Below, one piece after another: positions 17,560 to 24,830 of a DNA stretch of 64,000 bases. How positions within the stretch are numbered: position 1 is the first letter of the stretch; each line of letters opens with the position of its first letter. The translations under genes and the position numbers were made by a program. The stretch is taken from assembly GCF_014650455.1 (NCBI RefSeq), contig NZ_BMUZ01000006.1, positions 186,001 to 250,000 on the forward strand, written 5' to 3'. This stretch comes from Streptomyces xanthochromogenes. Its GTDB lineage: Bacteria; Actinomycetota; Actinomycetes; Streptomycetales; Streptomycetaceae. Below the pieces are notes generated by a model. The model was not told the origin of the DNA. It searched no databases and saw only the letters and a list, made by a program, of their open reading frames with translations.

Positions 17560-19715
17560 GTGGATCTGCCGAACGCCGCACGTTCTCCGACACCCTGGCG
17601 GGCTACGTCACGTACTACAGCCCCACCCAGCACCGTTTCGGTCTGCGCACCTCGGACGACCGGGAATTCACCGTCCACCTGCCCCGCAATGTCTCCTCGC
17701 GCATCGTGCGCAACCTCGGTGACGACTACCGCGACACCACCGCGAACACGCTGGACATGCTCGCCGAGGGCCGTTATCTGTTCGCGTACGGGATCACCTA
17801 CCAGTGGGAGGGCGGTGAGCGGTTCGAGGCGAAGGAGATCACCTTCCCCGAGGAGAGCCGCGGTTCCTACGTCTTCGAGCACCCGGCGTGGTGGGTCCAA
17901 CAGGCCGCCGCCGTCGCCGACTTCTATCTGCGCGGACACTTCCCCGACGGCACGTACGACTGGCGCAACTTCCGGACCAATCTGACGCTCAGTGGCACCC
18001 ATCTGCCCGACTTCGACGGCGCCGACGTGCGCCAGGAGACCGACACCATCTCGCGGCTCGTGTACGGCCTGTCCACCGCGTACCTGCTGACCGGTGAGGA
18101 CCGCTTCCTGGAGGCGGCCGAGAGCGGTACCGAGTATCTGCGCGAGCACATGCGGGTCACCGACGCGCAGGACGGGATCATCTACTGGTACCACGGCATC
18201 GACGTGACCCGGACCGGCCAGCGCAAGGTGTTCGCCTCCGAGTTCGGTGACGACTTCGACGCGATCCCGATGTACGAGCAGATCTACGCGCTCGCCGGGC
18301 CGACCCAGACCTACCGCATCACCGGCGACCCGCGGATCCTGGGCGACATCGACGGCACGGTGGCCCTGTTCGAGCGCTACTTCCGGGACCGCCACCTCGG
18401 CGGGTTCTTCTCGCACCTGGACCCGATCACGCTCGACCCGAACGCGGACTCGCTGGGCCGCAACCGGTCCCGCAAGAACTGGAACTCCGTGGGCGACCAC
18501 GCCCCCGCGTACTTGATCAACGCCTATCTCGCCACCGGGCGCGAGGACTTCGCGGCGCTCCTCGAAGAGACCGCGGACACCATCGTGGAGCGCTTCCCGG
18601 ACGAGGAGACCAGCCCGTTCGTGCAGGAGCGCTTCCACGCCGACTGGAGCCCCGACCGCACCTGGGGCTGGCAGCAGGACCGGGCCGTGGTCGGGCACAA
18701 CCTGAAGATCGCCTGGAACCTGACCCGCATCAAGGCGCTGCACGACAAGAGCGAGTACGGCGTCACGGCCGACCGGATCGGCGAGATCATGCCGGCCGTG
18801 GGCAGCGACCAGCTGCGCGGCGGCTGGTACGACGTGGTCGAGCGGCGCCCCGACCCGGACAGCGGCATCCACCGCATGGTGTGGCACGACCGCAAGGCGT
18901 GGTGGCAGCAGGAGCAGGCGATCCTCGCCTATCTGATCCTGGCCGGCACCTCGGGCGACCCCGAGCAGCTGCGCCTGGCCCGGGAGGCGGCCTCGTTCTA
19001 CAACGCCTTCTTCCTCGACTACGAGGACGGCGGGGTCTACTTCAACGTCCTGGCCAACGGCATTCCGTATCTGCTCGGCACCGAGCGGCTCAAGGGCAGC
19101 CACGCCATGGCCGGCTACCACGCGCTCGAACTCTGCTATCTGTCGGCCGTCTACACCGGCCTCCTGATCAGCAACGACCCGCTCACCCTGCACTTCCGGC
19201 CGCGCCCGTGCGACCTGCCGGAGCGCGTCCTGCGGGTGGCGCCGGATCTACTGCCGGCGGGGTCGGTGGAGCTCACCCGGGTGTGGGTGGACGGCGTGCC
19301 GTACCACCGCTTCGACAACAAGGAACTCACCGTCCAGCTGCCCGAGGGGGACCTGCCGGTGCGGGTGCGCGTCGAGCTGGAGCCGGCGCAGATGCGGCTG
19401 CGGATGCGCACCGAGTTCGACGGCGACACCGCGCACATCCGCTGCGACGGGATCATCGACGCGGCCGAGCTGGAGAAGTTCCGCCGCATTCTGGGCGAGG
19501 TCATGGCGGCGCAGCCGCAGCGGGTGGAGTTCCACCTGTGCCAGGTCACCGAGATGTGCCGGCCCGCCATCAACGAGCTCCTCTTCCAGCGCACCAAGGC
19601 GGGGCTCGACGCCGACTTCGTCATCGTGGGTTGCACCCTGCCGGACGTGGCCGACGCCCTGCTCGCCACCGATGCCTTCCTGCTCGAAGGCGGCGACGAG
19701 TGCGCCCATGAATGA
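17556..19715 (+). CDS. Three-domain protein: N-terminal beta domain, AGE-type (alpha/alpha)6 barrel, C-terminal STAS
   Basis: ATG 17556 overlaps the glgX stop. In 719 residues I see a beta-rich, OB-like N-terminal domain (about 10-110). A long alpha/alpha-barrel region (about 110-545) follows, resembling N-acylglucosamine 2-epimerases/cellobiose epimerases, with repeated helical Trp/His motifs such as WGWQQDRAVVGHNLKIAWN and MVWHDRKAWWQQEQAILAY. These resemble the conserved His-rich active-site helices of that fold. A linker and a STAS-like domain close the protein (about 615-715). The STAS position normally holding phosphorylatable Ser (DSSG) reads VTEMCRPAIN, so it lacks that serine. STAS domains bind anti-sigma factors or act as sensors; fusion to a sugar-epimerase fold is unusual. 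Following GlgX by coupling, it may act on or sense maltodextrin ends. Confidence 0.72.
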   Translation: MSGSAERRTFSDTLAGYVTYYSPTQHRFGLRTSDDREFTVHLPRNVSSRIVRNLGDDYRDTTANTLDMLAEGRYLFAYGITYQWEGGERFEAKEITFPEESRGSYVFEHPAWWVQQAAAVADFYLRGHFPDGTYDWRNFRTNLTLSGTHLPDFDGADVRQETDTISRLVYGLSTAYLLTGEDRFLEAAESGTEYLREHMRVTDAQDGIIYWYHGIDVTRTGQRKVFASEFGDDFDAIPMYEQIYALAGPTQTYRITGDPRILGDIDGTVALFERYFRDRHLGGFFSHLDPITLDPNADSLGRNRSRKNWNSVGDHAPAYLINAYLATGREDFAALLEETADTIVERFPDEETSPFVQERFHADWSPDRTWGWQQDRAVVGHNLKIAWNLTRIKALHDKSEYGVTADRIGEIMPAVGSDQLRGGWYDVVERRPDPDSGIHRMVWHDRKAWWQQEQAILAYLILAGTSGDPEQLRLAREAASFYNAFFLDYEDGGVYFNVLANGIPYLLGTERLKGSHAMAGYHALELCYLSAVYTGLLISNDPLTLHFRPRPCDLPERVLRVAPDLLPAGSVELTRVWVDGVPYHRFDNKELTVQLPEGDLPVRVRVELEPAQMRLRMRTEFDGDTAHIRCDGIIDAAELEKFRRILGEVMAAQPQRVEFHLCQVTEMCRPAINELLFQRTKAGLDADFVIVGCTLPDVADALLATDAFLLEGGDECAHE

Positions 19716-20974
19716 CCTCTCTCGTCCGCTGGGTTCCAGCGTCACCGATCGATTCGGACACATCCGGGGGCACCGTGTCTTCCATCCTCCAACTCTCCGA
19801 GGCCCGCGAGGCTCCCGCCACGGCGGACTTCGCCGCCTACTGCCGGGACCTGTTCGTCGCGCTGACGCGCTCGGACCAGAGACGCTGGGGAGAGGTGTAT
19901 CTGCGCGGTCTGCTCGACGTACCGGGCCGCAAGACGCCCACCCGGATCTCCGAGCACGTCCTGGGGCACCGGGCCGTGCAGCAGCTCCAGCAGTTCGTGC
20001 ACCAGAGCCCGTGGGACTCGGGGCCGGTCCGCCGGAGGATCGCCGAACGGACGGGCGCGGTGTTCCGCACCGAGGCGTGGGCCGTGGACGAAGTGGTGTT
20101 CGCGAAGAACGGTGACCGCTCGGTCGGGGTGGCCCGCCAGTACGCACCGTCCCAGGAGCGCACCGTCAACTGCCAGCTCGCGTACGCCACTTCGCTGGTC
20201 GGCACCGGCGGGGGGCTGCCGGTGAACTGGCGGCTGCTGCTCCCCCAGCGCTGGGACCGCGACGAGCGGCTGCGCGGTCAGGCCCATCTGCCCGAGGAGG
20301 AGCACTGCCGGCCGCGCTGGAGCTATGTCCTGGAGGCGCTCGACGAGATGACCGAGGAATGGCTCCTGGAGCCGCAGCCGGTGCTCGCCGACTGGCGCTG
20401 CGAGAGCGATGTGGAGCCGCTGCTCCGGGGTCTGGAGGCGCGCGGTCACGGCTACCTGATCGAGGTGTCCCCGAGCACCGGGGTCACCCTGCCGCGACCG
20501 CACGCCGCCTCTCCCGCGACCCGGGGGACGGTGACCGAGCTCGCCGAACACGTGGCGCGCCGCGACGAGCGCACCCCGATCGCCTGGCACGACCGGACGA
20601 CGGAGCGGATGCGGCGCTCGCAGTTCCTGTCCGCTCCGGCGCTGCTCTGCTCGGAAGGGGCGCAGCACTCGGCGCACCGGCAGCGGCCCCGGCACCTGGT
20701 CACGGACTGGCCCTACGGCCGGCCCGCGCCGCGTGCCTACTGGCTGACCAATCTGCCGGCCCGCCGCCTCGCCGAGGCGATTCCGCTGGCGCAGTTGCGC
20801 AGTCTGTCCGCGGACGGTCTGCGCAGGCTCCAGGACGACTTCGGGCTCGGTGACTTCGAGGGCCGCTCGTTCCGCGGCTGGCACCACCACGTCACCCTCG
20901 CCTCGGCGGCGCTCGCCTTCGACGCGCTGAGCCGGCACAGCGAGGAGGAGTGGCTGAGCGGGCAGGGCGCCTGA
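19712..20974 (+). CDS. IS701-type DDE transposase-like protein, probably domesticated
   Basis: ATG 19712 overlaps the previous stop (ATGA); GTG 19775, with a G-rich ribosome site, is an alternative. The 420 residues match IS701-family DDE proteins: WAVDEVVFAKNGDRSVGVAR (D126), VLADWRCESD (D227) and DFEGRSFRGWHHH (E383). The catalytic triad is therefore present. Against a mobile element are the translational coupling to the AGE-STAS gene, the lack of terminal inverted repeats or target duplications that I could see, and normal GC-rich codon use. IS701-like single genes do occur in streptomycete metabolic clusters. Its role here, catalytic or regulatory, is unknown. A strong hairpin ends the operon 86 bases later. 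Confidence 0.75.
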   Translation: MTSLVRWVPASPIDSDTSGGTVSSILQLSEAREAPATADFAAYCRDLFVALTRSDQRRWGEVYLRGLLDVPGRKTPTRISEHVLGHRAVQQLQQFVHQSPWDSGPVRRRIAERTGAVFRTEAWAVDEVVFAKNGDRSVGVARQYAPSQERTVNCQLAYATSLVGTGGGLPVNWRLLLPQRWDRDERLRGQAHLPEEEHCRPRWSYVLEALDEMTEEWLLEPQPVLADWRCESDVEPLLRGLEARGHGYLIEVSPSTGVTLPRPHAASPATRGTVTELAEHVARRDERTPIAWHDRTTERMRRSQFLSAPALLCSEGAQHSAHRQRPRHLVTDWPYGRPAPRAYWLTNLPARRLAEAIPLAQLRSLSADGLRRLQDDFGLGDFEGRSFRGWHHHVTLASAALAFDALSRHSEEEWLSGQGA

Positions 20975-21060
20975 CACCCGGGAGCGGCCGGGCCGACGAC
21001 GCCGCCCGGGTCCCGAGAGTGGCCGCGCCGGGCGGCGTCCGCCGCCGCGAGAGGTTCCAA

Positions 21061-21103
21061 CCGGCCGTCCGCCGGGCCCACTTGGGGTCCGGCGGACGGC
21101 CGG
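21061..21103. terminator. Bidirectional terminator between the glycan operon and the transporter lipoprotein gene
   Basis: A perfect 15-bp stem (21061-21075 with 21089-21103) and 13-base loop lies three bases from the convergent lipoprotein stop and 86 bases after the IS701-like gene. It separates two tail-to-tail units. Confidence 0.88.
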
Positions 21104-21105
21104 GG

Positions 21106-22812
21106 CTACTTGGTCCAGCCGACCGCGGCGAAGTCGAGGTCGCCGAGACCGGCCACCCCGAAGTTGGCGAGCCCCTTGCGGACCGCCATCAGCTGGGGGC
21201 GCTGGTAGAGCTCGACGTCGTGACCGAGCTTCCAGATCTCCGCGTCCGCCTGGTTGTAGAGGCGGGCCGCGGCGGCCGGATCGAGCGTGCCGGACGCCTG
21301 CTTGAGCAGGCCGTCGAGCACGGGGTCCGAGATGCGGCCGTAGTTCTGGAAGCTCTGGGCGCCGCGCGGCAGCCGGTAGATCGCCTGGGCCTGGCTCGGG
21401 TAGGTGAGGTCGGTGAAGCGGAAGATCGCCAGGTCGAAGTTGCCGAGGTCGAGGTACTTGGGCCCGTAGTCGTCGGCCGGCACCTTCTGGATCTCCACCG
21501 TGATGCCGACCTGTCCGAGCATCTGCTGGAGCAGTTGGGCGAGGTCCAGGCCGAGCCGGTTGGTGGACTCCGCGATCACGAAGCGCAGCTTGAGGGTCTG
21601 GCCGTCCTTGACGCGCGGCTTGCCCGTGCCGGGTGACGTCCAGCCCGCCCTGTCCAGGAGCCGTTCGGCCGCCTTGGGGTCGAATCTGCCCCACTGGCCG
21701 GAGTTGTCGGCGTATCCGGGCTGGTTGGTCATGAAGATGTGGTTGCCGAGCAACGGCACGCCCACCGGCAGCCCCTCGGCCGCCACGTCCGCCAACGCCC
21801 CTTTGTTGACGGCCTGTTGGACGGCATGGCGCACGTCGACGTCCTGGAGGGGACCGCCCGCCCCGTTGAGGCTGACATGCACCTCGTCCCAGGCCGAGCC
21901 GATCCGTACGGTGCTGTTCGGGGCCGACTTGAGCTGCTGGTACGCCTCGGCCGTGGCCGCGTTCACGGCGTCGATCTCACCGTTCAGGTACGCCTGCAGG
22001 GCGGCGGCGGGCAGCAGCGCGCGGAAGACCACCTTGTCGAGGCGCGGCTTGGTGCCCCACCAGGCCGGGTCCGGCACGGCCGTGACGGACTGGGTCGTCC
22101 GGTCCATCGAGGCGATCCTGAACGGGCCCGCGGTGACCGGGATGCGGGCCCGCCAGCCGTCGTTGAACTGCTCGGGCGTGCTGGTGGCGGACGCCGGGAA
22201 GAGGGGATCGAACAGACGCTGCCAGTCGGCGTACGGCGAGCGGAAGACGACCTGCACCTCGCCCGGACCGCTGCCCTGGCGCACGTCGGATATCTGGTCG
22301 TAGCCGGAGGGGTCGGCCACCAGATAGCGGTCGTCGCCGCGGCCGAGCGCCTTCCACTGGGCCTGGAAGTCGGCGACGCCCAGCGGCTTTCCGTCGGACC
22401 AGCGGGCGTGCGGGTTGAGCCGGTAGGTGACGGTCTGCGGCGATGACGTGGTGACGGAGGCGGAGAGCAGATAGTCGGGGTCGGCGTGCGGGACGCCCTT
22501 GGCGTCGCGGCGGAACAGCTGGGGCTCGACCAGGCTGTCGATCTCCAGGGCCTCGCCGATCGTTCCGGCGGCCTGGTTCACGTTGTACTGCGTGATCCAC
22601 TGGGAGGTGGCGAGGGTCAGGGTGCCGCCCTGGCGGAGGGTCCCCGGTGGCTCGCGGCCCATGTCCTCGGTTCCGGAGGCCGGCACGCTCTTCGCCCGGG
22701 GGGACTGCGCCGGATGGGACGAGGACGTACACCCGGCGAGCGTCATCGCCACCGCCGCCCCCAAGGCCGCCCACATGCGCACCCGCCGCAACCGAGTCAC
22801 TCCAGCCCCCAT
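21106..22812 (-). CDS. ABC transporter substrate-binding lipoprotein, family 5 (peptide/nickel/opine type)
   Basis: A protein of 568 residues with a basic N-terminus, hydrophobic core and lipobox LAGC, giving a lipid-anchored Cys outside the membrane. The mature part has the SBP_bac_5 layout: GTLTLATSQWITQYNVNQA after the linker, then NPHARWSDGKPLGVADFQAQW, the classic family-5 signature region. It binds an extracellular solute and hands it to the permeases encoded divergently 114 bases away. Family 5 includes carriers of oligopeptides, nickel and oligosaccharides; the ligand cannot be read from sequence. It probably shares a divergent promoter region with the permease operon. Confidence 0.92.
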   Translation of the reverse strand: MGAGVTRLRRVRMWAALGAAVAMTLAGCTSSSHPAQSPRAKSVPASGTEDMGREPPGTLRQGGTLTLATSQWITQYNVNQAAGTIGEALEIDSLVEPQLFRRDAKGVPHADPDYLLSASVTTSSPQTVTYRLNPHARWSDGKPLGVADFQAQWKALGRGDDRYLVADPSGYDQISDVRQGSGPGEVQVVFRSPYADWQRLFDPLFPASATSTPEQFNDGWRARIPVTAGPFRIASMDRTTQSVTAVPDPAWWGTKPRLDKVVFRALLPAAALQAYLNGEIDAVNAATAEAYQQLKSAPNSTVRIGSAWDEVHVSLNGAGGPLQDVDVRHAVQQAVNKGALADVAAEGLPVGVPLLGNHIFMTNQPGYADNSGQWGRFDPKAAERLLDRAGWTSPGTGKPRVKDGQTLKLRFVIAESTNRLGLDLAQLLQQMLGQVGITVEIQKVPADDYGPKYLDLGNFDLAIFRFTDLTYPSQAQAIYRLPRGAQSFQNYGRISDPVLDGLLKQASGTLDPAAAARLYNQADAEIWKLGHDVELYQRPQLMAVRKGLANFGVAGLGDLDFAAVGWTK

Positions 22813-22926
22813 TCTGACGAACCGTCAATTAGCCGAACTGATCTGCGATTTATGGGCCGGACCTTAACATTGCCGCCTGTCAGGCCGGTGAACCGTCCAC
22901 GCCCGCGCCCCGTTCGAGGAGACATT

Positions 22927-23910
22927 TTGGTCGGCCGCTTGTCCAGGCGCCTCGCCCACGGCGCACTGCTGCTGCTCTGCTCGGTCTTCCTCTCGTACGT
23001 CATCGCCTCCGCGGCGCTCAGTCCGCGCGCCTATTTCGAGGACCGCCAGCCGCGTCCGTCGGCCGCGACGGTCAACCACGAACTGGCGCTCCTGGGCACC
23101 GACGACCGGACGCCGGTCCTGGCGCGCTTCGGGCAGTGGTCGTGGCGGGCGGTCCACGGCGACCTCGGGCGCACCGTCGACGGGGACGCGGTGAACGCGG
23201 AGTTCGGGCGCCGGATCGGGGTGTCCACGCGGCTGCTGCTGATCGGCACCCTGGTCGGCACCGGGCTCGGCGTGCTCGCCGGGGTATGGGCCGCGGTGCG
23301 CCGCCACCGGCTGCCCGACCGGGCGCTGACCGTCTTCTCCTTCCTCGTCCTCTCGGTGCCCACGTTCGTGCTCGCACTGCTCTTCAAGGAGGGCGCCCTG
23401 TGGTTCAACCAGAGCGCCGGCCACACCGTCATCCGCTACACCGGCGAGCGCACGCCGGGCCTGACCGGCTCGCTCGCCACCCATGTCAAGGACCGGGCGG
23501 TGCATCTCGCGCTCCCGGCGGCCACGGTCGCCCTCTGCGCGGTCGCCTCCTACAGCCGCTACCAGCGGGCCGCCACGCTCGACGTGCTCGGCTCGGACCA
23601 TCTGCGCACCGCACAGGCCAAGGGGCTCACGCCGGGCCGGGCCCTGTTGCGACACGGCCTGCGCACCTCCCTGATCCCGCTGACCACCTTCTTCTCGTTC
23701 GGTTTCCTGACCCTGTTCACCGGGGCCGTGTTCACCGAGCAGATCTTCGGCTGGCCCGGCATGGGCAGCTGGTTCATGGAGTCGGCGCAGAAGGGCGACA
23801 TCAACTCGGTGGTCGCGGTCAACCTGTTCGCGGCGGTCACCGTGCTGCTCGCGGGCTTCGTCGCGGACGTCCTGCACGCCGTGCTCGACCCGAGGGTGCG
23901 GTCCCGGTGA
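22927..23910 (+). CDS. ABC transporter permease (DppB/OppB type)
   Basis: The start TTG 22927 is preferred because GAGGAG (22916-22921) is five bases upstream and the first membrane span follows directly. Upstream in-frame starts such as ATG 22851 lack a ribosome site. The 327 residues have about six spans, a large exported loop after the first span, and the EAA-type coupling loop (LRTAQAKGLTPGRALLRHGL). This subunit forms half of the membrane channel. Its stop overlaps the GTG of the second permease. Confidence 0.88.
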   Translation: MVGRLSRRLAHGALLLLCSVFLSYVIASAALSPRAYFEDRQPRPSAATVNHELALLGTDDRTPVLARFGQWSWRAVHGDLGRTVDGDAVNAEFGRRIGVSTRLLLIGTLVGTGLGVLAGVWAAVRRHRLPDRALTVFSFLVLSVPTFVLALLFKEGALWFNQSAGHTVIRYTGERTPGLTGSLATHVKDRAVHLALPAATVALCAVASYSRYQRAATLDVLGSDHLRTAQAKGLTPGRALLRHGLRTSLIPLTTFFSFGFLTLFTGAVFTEQIFGWPGMGSWFMESAQKGDINSVVAVNLFAAVTVLLAGFVADVLHAVLDPRVRSR

Positions 23911-24830
23911 GCGCCGACCCGATGAGCGCCGGCCCGACGAGCACGGAGAGGAGCACGGAGACGCTCGTGCTGCGTGGCCGCGGCGCGAGCACCGGCCGGG
24001 CACTGCTGCGCTCACCCCGCGCCCTGGCCGGCCTCGCGCTCGTCGCCGCGCTCTTCGTGCTGGCATACGCGGGCCCGTATCTGACCCGCTGGAGCTACAC
24101 CGACATCGACTACACGGCGCTGCGCGGCGCCCCGAGCGCCGACCACTGGATGGGCACCAGCCGGATCGGTCAGGACCTGTTCGCCCAGACCGTGCGCGGG
24201 CTGCAGAAGTCACTGCTCATCGGCGCCCTGGTGGCCCTGGCCAGTACGGCGCTCGGGGCCGCGTTCGGCACCTGTGCGGGGTACTTCGGCGGCTGGGTCG
24301 ACCGGGTGCTGATGTTCGTGGTCGATCTGATGCTGGTGATACCGGGCTTCCTGCTCCTGGTGCTGCTCGCGCCCCGGCTGCGCGGCTTCGGCTGGCCCGC
24401 CTTCGCGGGGCTGCTCGCCGCGCTCGGCTGGATGATCACGGCACGGGCGGTACGGATCATGACCCTTTCCCTGCGGGAGCGGCCCTTCGTCGCCGCCGCG
24501 CGGCACATGGGCGTGGGCCCGTTCCGGATCATCGCCCGGCACGTCCTGCCCCACCTCGCCTCGTTCCTCATCACGGACGCCACCGTCGCCGTGGCCGCCG
24601 CCGTGATCAGCGAGACGGGCCTGTCCTACTTCGGGTTCGGGGTGCAGCCGCCGGACGTGTCGCTCGGCACGCTCATCGCGTCGGGCACCGACGTCGCCCT
24701 GACCTGCCCCTGGATGTTCTTCTTCCCGGCGGGGCTGCTGCTGCTCTTCGTCCTCGCCGTGCACCTGGTGGGCGATGCGCTGCGGGACGTCCTCGACATC
24801 GGGTCGGACCGGGCGGGGGCTCTGCGATGA
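23907..24830 (+). CDS. ABC transporter permease (DppC/OppC type)
   Basis: GTG 23907 overlaps the preceding stop (GTGA). The 307 residues have a cytoplasmic N-terminal tail, one span, the OppC_N segment ending HWMGTSRIGQDLFAQTV, then five spans. The coupling loop FVAAARHMGVGPFRIIARHV is clear. It pairs with the DppB-type subunit. The last codon overlaps the ATG of the ATPase gene (ATGA), so all three are translationally coupled. Confidence 0.9.
   Translation: MSADPMSAGPTSTERSTETLVLRGRGASTGRALLRSPRALAGLALVAALFVLAYAGPYLTRWSYTDIDYTALRGAPSADHWMGTSRIGQDLFAQTVRGLQKSLLIGALVALASTALGAAFGTCAGYFGGWVDRVLMFVVDLMLVIPGFLLLVLLAPRLRGFGWPAFAGLLAALGWMITARAVRIMTLSLRERPFVAAARHMGVGPFRIIARHVLPHLASFLITDATVAVAAAVISETGLSYFGFGVQPPDVSLGTLIASGTDVALTCPWMFFFPAGLLLLFVLAVHLVGDALRDVLDIGSDRAGALR

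Noticed and set aside
19700..20990. Insertion sequence with target-site duplication around the IS701-like gene
   Set aside because: No inverted repeats or duplication were found, and the gene overlaps its upstream neighbour.
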